DNA of 37,475 nt, from contig CAMDMI010000002.1 in NCBI GenBank assembly GCA_945902135.1, positions 1-37,475 on the forward strand. Reading direction: 5' to 3'. Made by a program: the position numbers and the translations under genes. Source of the stretch: Spirosoma fluviale (lineage in GTDB: Bacteria > Bacteroidota > Bacteroidia > Cytophagales > Flexibacteraceae). The stretch's first letter is position 1; each line of letters starts with the position of its first letter. Of the stretch, positions 11,656-20,480 are shown piece by piece. A model generated the notes under the pieces. The model worked only from the letters and a program-made list of their open reading frames with translations. It ran no database searches and was not told where the DNA came from.

Positions 11656-11662
11656 CCTGACC

Positions 11663-13252
11663 ATGGAAAACATCATCGAGAACGGATTTGCTCAAAAGAA
11701 CTTTAGAAAAGGCAACCAGGACCGCAAAGCAATTGCTGACGAAATAATTCGGCAAGGCGGAAAGGTGATTCCACAAGTTCCGGATGTAGAGGAAGCCGTT
11801 CTTGGTGCCATCATGCTGGACAAAGAAGCGCTCAACACTGTGAGTGAAATTCTGAGAGCCGATTGTTTTTACAGGGAAGAAAACCAAAAGGTATTCTCCG
11901 CAATCATGGATTTGTTTTCCGATGGGAAGCCAGTAGATGTGCTTACCGTTGCGGATAAACTCAAAGAGAATAACGATTTTCAATGGATAGGAGGGGCCAA
12001 ATACCTTGCCCGCCTTGCATCTAAGATTTCTTCTGCAGCCCATGTGGAAATCCATTCGCGTATTGTGCTTGAGCACTATATTAAAAGAGAAATCATTACG
12101 GTTTCAAACTCCGCAGTTCGTGATGCCTACGAGGATCAAACGGATGTGTTTGAACTTTTAGACCGAACAGAAACCTCCATTTTTCAGATAGCCGAGAAAA
12201 ATATTGGTCGGAATGTGGTGGATATGAAGTCTCTTGTGAAACTTTCCATTGAGGGCATAAAAGCCAAAAACAACAATGGAGATGGAATTACAGGTGTTGC
12301 AACTGGTTTGATTGAACTGGACCGTTTTACAGGTGGCTGGCAGAATTCTGACCTTGTAATCATCGCAGCCAGGCCCGGTATGGGAAAAACTGCCTTTGTT
12401 TTAACTGTAGCAAGAAATGCCGCTGTCACTTTCCGCAAACCTGTGGCTGTTTTTTCGCTTGAGATGCCAGCCGAGCAGTTGGTGAACAGGTTGATTTCTG
12501 CTGAAACTGGTTTACCCGGTGAACGCCTTAGAAAAGGAAACCTGGAGGAATATGAGTGGGCACAGCTTCACAACAGAGTTACGGAACTTGCCAATGCTCC
12601 GCTTTTTATAGATGATACCCCGGCCATTACGCCAGTACAACTCAGGGCAAAATGCAGGCGTCTTAAGCAGCAACATGATATTGGACTCATCATCATCGAC
12701 TACCTTCAGTTAATGAATGTGGAAGGACTTAAGGGCGGCACCCGCACCGAGGAGGTTTCTTTGATTTCGCGTTCCTTGAAAGCCCTGGCGAAAGAACTGA
12801 ATGTTCCAGTAATTGCGCTGAGTCAGCTTAGTCGTTCTGTCGAAACAAGAGGTGGAATTAAGCGGCCATTGCTTTCCGACCTCAGGGAATCCGGTGCCAT
12901 TGAACAGGATGCAGATATCGTTTCCTTCCTTTACCGACCAGAGTATTACGGTTTGAAAGAATATGACCTCGACAACCGCAGCACCGAAGGACTGGTAGAA
13001 TATATTATGGCCAAGCACCGGAATGGCGATGTGGGCACAATCCTACTTCGCTTCCTTGCCAAAAACACCAAGTTTGTGGATTACGAACAGAATTATGTGA
13101 ACACTTCTTCTGGTTATGTTGACGCAAGCGTTCCTGAGCAAATTAATGGAGAAAGGATAAAAATGGGAAGCAAACTGAATTCTACCCTTCCGGATTCCGG
13201 TTTTATGGACATTCCATCAATCCCAGGAGGCGATAATCAGGTTCCTTTTTGA
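11663..13252 (+). CDS. dnaB: Replicative DNA helicase DnaB
   Basis: 529 aa; PDVEEAVLGAIMLDKEAL, ARPGMGKTAFVL Walker A, FSLEMPAEQLVNRLISAETG, IIIDYLQLMN, LSRSVETRGGIKRPLLSDLRESGAIEQDADIV. Confidence 0.97.
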   Translation: MENIIENGFAQKNFRKGNQDRKAIADEIIRQGGKVIPQVPDVEEAVLGAIMLDKEALNTVSEILRADCFYREENQKVFSAIMDLFSDGKPVDVLTVADKLKENNDFQWIGGAKYLARLASKISSAAHVEIHSRIVLEHYIKREIITVSNSAVRDAYEDQTDVFELLDRTETSIFQIAEKNIGRNVVDMKSLVKLSIEGIKAKNNNGDGITGVATGLIELDRFTGGWQNSDLVIIAARPGMGKTAFVLTVARNAAVTFRKPVAVFSLEMPAEQLVNRLISAETGLPGERLRKGNLEEYEWAQLHNRVTELANAPLFIDDTPAITPVQLRAKCRRLKQQHDIGLIIIDYLQLMNVEGLKGGTRTEEVSLISRSLKALAKELNVPVIALSQLSRSVETRGGIKRPLLSDLRESGAIEQDADIVSFLYRPEYYGLKEYDLDNRSTEGLVEYIMAKHRNGDVGTILLRFLAKNTKFVDYEQNYVNTSSGYVDASVPEQINGERIKMGSKLNSTLPDSGFMDIPSIPGGDNQVPF

Positions 13253-13359
13253 TCCATAAACAGGGGATAATTTCTGATTCAGGCAGCATAAGGGAAAAAT
13301 TGAGCCATTTTTTTTATTAATTGCAGCTTAATTTCAAAGACTTATCTCGGATACCAATT

Positions 13360-14274
13360 ATGATAAAGGAAGCCATCAAAGGAATACTGAATAGCCTTCC
13401 CTATATCAGCCACCTCAACCGGGAGCTGAAGAAATATAAAACTTGGTATCCACCGGGTCATTATTACAACCCACTGGTTGATCCTAAAGCCGTTGAAACA
13501 TATTCTGATACGGTATTTGATACATCGAAAAAATCGGTTTTTGGAATTGATTTCCGCGAGAAAGACCAGTTGGAACTTTTGGATGAACTTTTGCCTTATT
13601 ACAAGGAGGTTCCTTTTCCGGTGGAGCAAACCCCGGGTTTTAGGTACTACCTCGGCAATGGCATTTTTAGTTATTCAGATGGTATTTTCCTCTACATGCT
13701 GATGCGGCACTTCAAGCCTTCACGCATAATTGAGGTTGGATCTGGACATTCATCAGCAGTAATGATTGATACGAACGAGCGGTTTCTAAACGATTCTGTC
13801 AATCTCACTTTCATTGAGCCCTATCCTGAAAGGCTATATTCTCTTCTGAAAGACACCGATAAAACTAAAAATAAAATTTTTGAACTGCCCATTCAACAGG
13901 TTCCTTTCTCGGAATTTGAGTCCTTAAAGGCAGGAGATTTTCTTTTTGTTGACAGCAGCCATGTGAGTAAAACTGGAAGTGATGTGAATTACATTTTCTT
14001 CGAGGTTTTGCCAAGGTTAAAGTCGGGAGTAATCATTCATTTTCACGACATTTTTACCCCGATGGAATATCCAAAATCTTGGGTGATGAAAAAGGATGTT
14101 TGGTTTGGCTTCAATGAGATTTATATACTCAGGGCTTTTTTGATGTATAACCCCGAGTTTGAAGTAATTATGTTCAACACTTTCTTGGAGGAGCACCACG
14201 AAGACTTGTTCAGGAAGAATATGCCACTCTGTTTGGAAAACAAGGGTGGAAGTATCTGGCTCCGAAAAAAATAA
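13360..14274 (+). CDS. Class I SAM-dependent methyltransferase (Methyltransf_24-like)
   Basis: RIIEVGSGHSSAVMIDTNERF motif I; GDFLFVDSSHVSKTGSDVNYIFFEVLPRLKSGVIIHFHDIF. ORF track starts at TTG 13321; ATG at 13360 is preferred. Confidence 0.8.
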   Translation: MIKEAIKGILNSLPYISHLNRELKKYKTWYPPGHYYNPLVDPKAVETYSDTVFDTSKKSVFGIDFREKDQLELLDELLPYYKEVPFPVEQTPGFRYYLGNGIFSYSDGIFLYMLMRHFKPSRIIEVGSGHSSAVMIDTNERFLNDSVNLTFIEPYPERLYSLLKDTDKTKNKIFELPIQQVPFSEFESLKAGDFLFVDSSHVSKTGSDVNYIFFEVLPRLKSGVIIHFHDIFTPMEYPKSWVMKKDVWFGFNEIYILRAFLMYNPEFEVIMFNTFLEEHHEDLFRKNMPLCLENKGGSIWLRKK

Positions 14275-14298
14275 TTCTGCAAACAAACAGTTAGACAA

Positions 14299-16158
14299 AT
14301 GAGAAAACTTTCCTTTTTTGCGATTTATGCGCTGATCTTGCTATCGGCTTCGCAGGCTTCTGCTCAGCTTTTACAGCAATTTAATTTTACCGGGGCACTT
14401 GGAAGTGAAGTAAGTCTGGCTCCCGATGGACAGCCTGCTAACGGAAGCCTTGGATCAATTACCCGTGGAAGCGGAATTCAGCCAAGCGCAGCGAACAATG
14501 TCTTTAGCGCGAAAGGTTTTACAACCGATCCCGCTGTTGTGGATTCTGCTGATTATTTTGATTTTCCAATTGCCGCCAATAGTGGTTTCCAATTAAGTCT
14601 GGATAGCATCGTTTTTGGTCAGAAAAGGTCAAATTCTGGTGTTCGTTCTTATGTGGTTCGCTCCAGTTTGGATGGATTTAATTCAAATTTAAAAGCGGAT
14701 TCTGGAACTGTGGTTATTTCGTATAAAAACAAAGTTGTTCTGGGTTCACAGTTTCAAAACATGTCTTCTGGCCAGAACCTGCGCTTTCGCTTTTTTGGGT
14801 ATGGAAGTGGAAGTACAACTGGTACCTGGCGACTAGACTCCGTCCGCATTTATGGAAAAATTCTTCCTGGTGGTGGCGTAGTTTCTAAACCAAAGCTTAG
14901 TTTTTCTCCCAATTCAGCAAGTTTCACTGAAAGTGCCGGCAATCAGAATACTTCGGTACTCATTTCTCAGTTGCCATCAGTAGCAATTCGTCCTGCAATT
15001 TATGTAAAGGGAGGAACTGCCAGTGCCGGACCTGATTTTACTGCTTTTGATACTATTGGTGTCGCCATGGGACCAGGTCTTCCACTCAGCCTGAATCTTC
15101 CGGTAGGATTTCTGGATGATGCTGTACAGGAATCAACAGAGACTCTGGTGCTTGTTTTAAGGAAGCGTGGACTTGCATCTGATACAGCATTCGATATTGG
15201 AGCTGACTCACTGTTTACTTTCACCATCAACGACAATGATGTCATCACTCCGCCAAGTGGCCCGGCAATTCGCACCATTGCGCAAATCCGTGGTGCAGAT
15301 TCGGGCAATCAAGCTGACTCTGTTGGGAAAACATTTAGAGTTTTTGGAACAGTTTACGGACATAACCAAAGGTTATCAGCCACAACAGGTGGCTACCAAA
15401 TGTTTATTCGTGATGCAAGTGGCGGAATTGGCATTTTCAAAAATGCACCTGTTTCAGGTATTACCAGCCTAAATGAGGGCGATTCGCTTAGGGTAATGGG
15501 AAAAATCGAATGTTTCCGTGGCCTTACACAAATTAATCCTGATTCGATGGTTGTGATTGCAACTGGGCGTCCAATTAAAACTCCGGTTGTGGTAAACAAT
15601 CTTAGCGAGGTTGTGGAGTCTGGATTGGTTCGAATCAATGGCCTTCAGGTAAATCCAACTACTTGGACAACAAGCGTAGGAACAGGTTTTACTGTAAAAG
15701 CCTTCAACGGAGTTGATACAATCGCCATTAGAATTGACAATGATTGTGAATTGTTTGCCCAGCCTGCCCCAACTGGAACTGTGGATATTATTGGAATGGT
15801 TAGCCAATTTGTTGCTGGAAATCCTACGCCAACTGCTCCGTTTCCTGCTACTGGCTATCAATTAATCCCGCGTCGTGGTTCAGATGTTGTAGTGGTTACA
15901 GCGGTAAATTCTTCTTCAAATTTCAGCAGGGTTATTCAAGTTGTTCCAAATCCAGGAACTGATTTTGTTTCTTTAGAAAGTTCCCTTGATGGTGAATTCC
16001 TTGTTCAGTTAAGTGATTTACAAGGCAGGATTCTAAGACAATTTGATTCGGTAAATGCTGGTCAAAAACTTGATCTTACATCTGTTTCCAATGGAATTTA
16101 TCTTTTCCGTTTCCCAAAAACAGGAAAGGTGATTCGCTGGATTAAGTCCGGAAACTAA
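14299..16158 (+). CDS. Secreted protein with Calx-beta-like and OB-fold-like regions and a T9SS type A C-terminal sorting domain
   Basis: Signal peptide MRKLSFFAIYALILLSASQASAQ; Calx-beta-like segment SFTESAGNQNTSV...; C-terminus VVPNPGTDFVSLESSLDGEFLVQLSDLQGRILRQFDSVNAGQKLDLTSVSNGIYLFRF... Confidence 0.82.
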   Translation: MRKLSFFAIYALILLSASQASAQLLQQFNFTGALGSEVSLAPDGQPANGSLGSITRGSGIQPSAANNVFSAKGFTTDPAVVDSADYFDFPIAANSGFQLSLDSIVFGQKRSNSGVRSYVVRSSLDGFNSNLKADSGTVVISYKNKVVLGSQFQNMSSGQNLRFRFFGYGSGSTTGTWRLDSVRIYGKILPGGGVVSKPKLSFSPNSASFTESAGNQNTSVLISQLPSVAIRPAIYVKGGTASAGPDFTAFDTIGVAMGPGLPLSLNLPVGFLDDAVQESTETLVLVLRKRGLASDTAFDIGADSLFTFTINDNDVITPPSGPAIRTIAQIRGADSGNQADSVGKTFRVFGTVYGHNQRLSATTGGYQMFIRDASGGIGIFKNAPVSGITSLNEGDSLRVMGKIECFRGLTQINPDSMVVIATGRPIKTPVVVNNLSEVVESGLVRINGLQVNPTTWTTSVGTGFTVKAFNGVDTIAIRIDNDCELFAQPAPTGTVDIIGMVSQFVAGNPTPTAPFPATGYQLIPRRGSDVVVVTAVNSSSNFSRVIQVVPNPGTDFVSLESSLDGEFLVQLSDLQGRILRQFDSVNAGQKLDLTSVSNGIYLFRFPKTGKVIRWIKSGN

Positions 16159-16197
16159 TTCAATTTGAATTTAGCCCGGATTCCGGGTTTAGGCCAT

Positions 16198-16232
16198 AAA
16201 AGAAGCCGAAGTGAATTGCCCCGGCTTCTTTT
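16198..16232. terminator. Probable bidirectional terminator between the T9SS cargo gene and the convergent peroxidase gene
   Basis: AAAAGAAGCCG ... CGGCTTCTTTT inverted repeat with A/T flanks on both strands. Confidence 0.75.
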
Positions 16233-16254
16233 GTATGATTCCTTTGGTAACAGC

Positions 16255-16788
16255 TTAAAGCATTTCAGTTATTTCCTTATCCAAAGGATCTACCATCGGA
16301 GAGAAGTACTTTAAAACTTTGCCGTTTTCATCCACTAGGTATTTGCCAAAATTCCAGCCGGGGGAGTCTGAAACTCCGCCATTTTTTTCCTTGTTGGAAA
16401 GAAACTCATACAGTGGATGACGATCTTTGCCTTTTACTGAAATCTTTGAAAACATCGGGAAAGAAACCGAAAAGGTTTTTTCGCAGAATTCCTTGATTTC
16501 GCTGTCAGTTCCAGGCTCTTGTCCGCCAAAGTTGTTGGCAGGGAAACCAAGAACAACCACCTTGCCGCTGTATTTTTTTGAAAGCGCTTCAAGGTCTTTG
16601 TATTGTTTGGTGAAGCCACAACGGCTTGCCACATTCACAATCAGCAACTTTTTACCCTTGTAGCTGGAAAGTGAAATTTCCTTTCCACTGATTGATTTCA
16701 TGGTAAAGTCGTGAACCGACTTTGCTTGGTCGCCTGGAGATGCTGCCATTAACATGGCACCCAGAATGCCGCTTAGGATTAATTTCAT
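16255..16788 (-). CDS. Glutathione peroxidase family protein with signal peptide
   Basis: LIVNVASRCGFTKQYKDLEALSKKY, VVLGFPANNFGGQEPGTDSEIKEFC, PGWNFGKYLVDENGKVLKYFSPMVDPLDKEI; signal peptide MKLILSGILGAMLMAASPG. The track start at 16818 is probably 10 codons too far upstream. Confidence 0.93.
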   Translation of the reverse strand: MKLILSGILGAMLMAASPGDQAKSVHDFTMKSISGKEISLSSYKGKKLLIVNVASRCGFTKQYKDLEALSKKYSGKVVVLGFPANNFGGQEPGTDSEIKEFCEKTFSVSFPMFSKISVKGKDRHPLYEFLSNKEKNGGVSDSPGWNFGKYLVDENGKVLKYFSPMVDPLDKEITEML

Positions 16789-16831
16789 TGATATGTACTT
16801 TTCAATTAAAACCCGCATTTTGGGAAAAGGT

Positions 16832-16864
16832 TAAAAAAAAACCTCCGGATGGAGGCTTTTTATA
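16832..16864 (-). terminator. Rho-independent terminator downstream of the YtxH-like gene
   Basis: Minus strand reads AAAAAGCCTCCATCCGGAGGTTTTTTTTT. Confidence 0.8.
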
Positions 16865-16884
16865 ATGAAGTAGCAGAATGTCAA

Positions 16885-17154
16885 TTAGGCATCAACGGTT
16901 TCATTTGCCATTTTTCTGGCAACTGAGTCTCCGTTAGAATCAAAATTCCGGCCCAGAGTTTGATTTACTTGCTCTGAAAGTCGCCCGAAAGTTGAACTAA
17001 GCTGGCTGCCCAGGTCATCCTTAAGGTCATTCGCTTTAGATACAATTTTCTTACGGGTTTGGTCGCCAGCATCTGGTGCAAGCAAGATACCGGCAAGGGC
17101 TCCTGCAGCAGCGCCAACAAGGAATCCTACGATTACTTTCTGATCATTTGTCAT
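16885..17154 (-). CDS. YtxH domain-containing protein
   Basis: 89 aa; VIVGFLVGAAAGALAGILLAPDAGDQTRKKI followed by an amphipathic helical region. Confidence 0.88.
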   Translation of the reverse strand: MTNDQKVIVGFLVGAAAGALAGILLAPDAGDQTRKKIVSKANDLKDDLGSQLSSTFGRLSEQVNQTLGRNFDSNGDSVARKMANETVDA

Positions 17155-17330
17155 AACTTTCTAGAGTTTATAGTGGAACTAATGTTGAAAATGAAAACGT
17201 TTCAATAATCAAATATAAAAACTCATTCTACAATTTCTGCAAACATAAATAGTTAAACCGTAAAATATCAGGCATTTGTCTTTTTTATTAACCCGCGCTT
17301 TGTGTTATTGAAGATAATAACTGAAAAAAA

Positions 17331-18002
17331 TTAACGCAAGTCGACAAGTTTATATCCGGGAAATGCCGCCTTGTCAAATCGAAGTTCCTTCTCGGGTACT
17401 TTTGGCAAAGCGGTGAATTTTCGAATTACAAACTCTTCTCTTTCGTTGCTTCCGCGCTCAAATACGATCCATTTCCGAATCTCCTTTGTTTTACGGTCTA
17501 CAAACAAGCGGATTTTACTTATTTCTTTTTCTAGATTTTCAGGTTCAAGGTCAATGGTTTGCCAGGTCGTATTTCCTGATTTGACTTCGCCAATAAAAAT
17601 GAACTTGTATCCTTTTTTATAAAAAGTATAAACCCGTTCCGGAGTGATGTCATCCGGTTCTGGGTCATACTCTGCAATGCTCACTTCTTTGATCTTTTTG
17701 TTGGCTGTCCAAACGGTTTTTCCATCACAAAAAAGAGTAGTGGTGCCTGTCTTTAAACGGTATTTAATCCCACTTACCAGAATGTTGCCTGTTGTACTGG
17801 ACTGAACATCGCCTTTAATGTCTTGAGATTCTCTTGTAAACTCAGCAGAAAATCCAGGCATTTTTTTGTAACGCGTCCCCACCTCAAGCAGGATTTTTGC
17901 GGCCATTGGATCTTGCCGGCTTTGGGCTGCAAGGTCTGTGCACGAGAATACAAGGCCCGCACAGGCAATTGCGACAAATCTCAATGTAGCATGTCCCATC
18001 AT
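17331..18002 (-). CDS. lolA: Outer membrane lipoprotein carrier protein LolA family
   Basis: 223 aa; signal peptide, then YKKMPGFSAEFTRESQDIKGDVQSSTTGNILVSGIKYRLKTGTTTLFCDGKTVWTANKKIKEV. Confidence 0.85.
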   Translation of the reverse strand: MMGHATLRFVAIACAGLVFSCTDLAAQSRQDPMAAKILLEVGTRYKKMPGFSAEFTRESQDIKGDVQSSTTGNILVSGIKYRLKTGTTTLFCDGKTVWTANKKIKEVSIAEYDPEPDDITPERVYTFYKKGYKFIFIGEVKSGNTTWQTIDLEPENLEKEISKIRLFVDRKTKEIRKWIVFERGSNEREEFVIRKFTALPKVPEKELRFDKAAFPGYKLVDLR

Positions 18003-20464
18003 TATCTTTCGAGGCTTTTGAGCAAGGTTTCCAATTGGTATTCATCCACCAAAACCTGCCTTGCCTTGCTTCCTTCAAAAGGCCCAACAATGCCCAAAGA
18101 TTCCATTTGGTCGATTAGTCTGCCAGCTCTGTTGTAGCCAAGTTTCATTTTCCTTTGAACCAAAGATGTGCTGCCTTGCTGATGGGCTACAATCAGTCTT
18201 GCTGCTTCCTCAAGCAAGGGATCGAGCTGACTTGGGTCGAAGTTCGAAGTAGAGCCTGTTTCGTCTCCCTGAGCCTCTGGAAGCAAATAGGCCATTTCAT
18301 AACCTCTTTGATTTCCTATGTAATCACAGATATTTTCAACTTCCGCGGTGGAGATGAATGGACACTGAATTCGAATCACATCACTACCCATCGACAAGAG
18401 CATATCTCCGCCTGGTACAAGTTGGTCTGCACCGCCCTGGTCGAGAATCGTTCGGGAATCAATTTTTGAAGACACCCTGAATGAAAGCCTTGCAGGGAAG
18501 TTTGCTTTGATTACACCAGTGATTACATTCACAGAAGGCCGTTGGGTTGCTACAATTAAGTGAATTCCAATTGCCCTGGCCAGCTGCGCCAGTCGCGCAA
18601 TCGGAGTTTCAACTTCCTTTCCAGCCGTCATCATAAGGTCGGCTAGTTCATCAATTACCAGCACAATAAATGGAAGGAATCTATGCCCGTTTTCCGGGTT
18701 TAAGCGCCTTTCCTTAAATTTCTGATTATATTCTTTTATGTTTCTACACCCTGCATCTTTCAGTAAAGAATACCGCGTATCCATTTCGATACAAAGGCTG
18801 TTCAGGGTATTCACAACCTTCTTTGTATCGGTTATGATGCACTCATCTGCATCCGGTAAAGCCGCCAGAAAATGTCTCTCCAATTTTGAATAAAGCGACA
18901 TCTCTACTTTTTTGGGATCGACAAGCACCAGTTTTAACTGGCTTGGGTGTTTTTTATAAAGAAGGGATGTAAGCAGTACATTGATACCTACAGATTTACC
19001 CTGACCAGTTGCACCCGCTACAAGCAAGTGCGGCATCTTGGCCAAATCAGCTATGAATACTTCATTAGAAATGGTTTTCCCTAAGACGATTGGCAGATCA
19101 TAGTCGGATTTAACAAATTTTTCGGTGGCCATTACCGAGCGCGTTGAAACCATTACGCGGTTTTTGGTTGGTACCTCAATACCAATTGTCCCCTTTCCTG
19201 GAATTGGTGCAATTATCCTGATACCCAGCGCCTCCAGACTCATCGCGATGTCATCCTCTAAGCTTTTAATTTTTGAGATCCGTATTCCGGCATCCGGCAC
19301 AATTTCAAACAATGTTACTGTTGGCCCAACGGTTGCCTTAATGCTTGCAATGGTTATGTTATAATGGCGAAGGGTCTCAATGATTTTGTCTTTGTTGAAC
19401 TCGATTTCCGCCGTATTGATTTCGAGGTCCTGTGCTCCGTAATTTTGAAGGATGTCCAGCGGAGGGAATTTGTATCCTGAAAGTTCCAGCGTTGGATCGA
19501 ATAGACCAAATTTTTCCTGAAGATCTTCGGCGCTCAGGTTTTCATTCAGCATGCTGGTATCGGTGATTTCCTTGTCACCGGAAGAAGCTCCAACCTCAAT
19601 TTTTAAACCCTCGTTTGCACTGATGACGATAGTCTCAGGGTCTTTTGTTTCGTGAACTTTGAATTCTTTTGAATCGCCCTGGGATTCTGTATGGGTTGAG
19701 GAAATTGTGTTTGTGTCTACTTTTTCTGAGACTGGTCTGCTGGAAACATTATCCGAAACTTCTTCAGAAATAATGGAATCCATTCCATCTGCTGTTGCCA
19801 TTTCACCTTTTGGCTCCCGTTTTTTCTTTCCACCATCAATTGCGTTGGCGAGTTGTTCTGGATTCAGTTTGAATACATAAACAGCAATCAAAAAGGTGGC
19901 GGCAAGAATCAAGATCCAGCTGCCCCATCCTAGCATTTCATTGAGAAATCGCGCCAGCTCGAAACCTACAGCTCCGGAAAAAATGTCAAATCCCGAAAGG
20001 CCACTACTGAGCACAAGGTTTCCAAAAAAAACAGCACCCAAAAGCACCAGGGAAATGATTTTGGTATTGAAGCCGGGAATCAGGAAAACAGACTTTCCGA
20101 AGACCAGCCGATAACCCATATTCAACAGCCATAAAGGAATCAGCAGCATAGAAATCCCAAGTCCACGGGTAATGAGAAGGTGGGAAGCCAATGCCCCTAC
20201 ATATCCAGCCCAGTTTTCTGTTTCTTTGCCATTCTCTCGTAGGGTTCCAGAGTCGGCACCCATTAGACTTTGGTCTTCTGCACCAGTGAATAGATGCGAA
20301 ATCAATGCGATGAATAAAAATATGGCAAACGCTATGGACAGCATTCCGCAGACCAGCATGAATTTTTTTCCCGGTACAGGTAGGCTGACCTTCCGTTTTT
20401 CGCGGGGACCTTCCTCCGGATTTTCCCGGATTGTATTTTTTGGCTTGTATGTATTTTGGGACAT
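18002..20464 (-). CDS. ftsK: DNA translocase FtsK/SpoIIIE
   Basis: 820 aa; N-terminal TM helices; LPHLLVAGATGQGKSVGINVLLTSLLYKKHPSQLKLVLVDPKKVE; LVIDELADLMM; C-terminal gamma domain KLGYNRAGRLIDQMESLGIVGPFEGSKARQVLV. Confidence 0.97.
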   Translation of the reverse strand: MSQNTYKPKNTIRENPEEGPREKRKVSLPVPGKKFMLVCGMLSIAFAIFLFIALISHLFTGAEDQSLMGADSGTLRENGKETENWAGYVGALASHLLITRGLGISMLLIPLWLLNMGYRLVFGKSVFLIPGFNTKIISLVLLGAVFFGNLVLSSGLSGFDIFSGAVGFELARFLNEMLGWGSWILILAATFLIAVYVFKLNPEQLANAIDGGKKKREPKGEMATADGMDSIISEEVSDNVSSRPVSEKVDTNTISSTHTESQGDSKEFKVHETKDPETIVISANEGLKIEVGASSGDKEITDTSMLNENLSAEDLQEKFGLFDPTLELSGYKFPPLDILQNYGAQDLEINTAEIEFNKDKIIETLRHYNITIASIKATVGPTVTLFEIVPDAGIRISKIKSLEDDIAMSLEALGIRIIAPIPGKGTIGIEVPTKNRVMVSTRSVMATEKFVKSDYDLPIVLGKTISNEVFIADLAKMPHLLVAGATGQGKSVGINVLLTSLLYKKHPSQLKLVLVDPKKVEMSLYSKLERHFLAALPDADECIITDTKKVVNTLNSLCIEMDTRYSLLKDAGCRNIKEYNQKFKERRLNPENGHRFLPFIVLVIDELADLMMTAGKEVETPIARLAQLARAIGIHLIVATQRPSVNVITGVIKANFPARLSFRVSSKIDSRTILDQGGADQLVPGGDMLLSMGSDVIRIQCPFISTAEVENICDYIGNQRGYEMAYLLPEAQGDETGSTSNFDPSQLDPLLEEAARLIVAHQQGSTSLVQRKMKLGYNRAGRLIDQMESLGIVGPFEGSKARQVLVDEYQLETLLKSLER

Positions 20465-20480
20465 TCCCGAATGGCTAATT

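Noticed and set aside
20172-20480. N-terminal extension of the Omp85-like ORF
   Set aside because: Antisense to ftsK and without protein-like features; a signal peptide begins shortly after GTG 20481.
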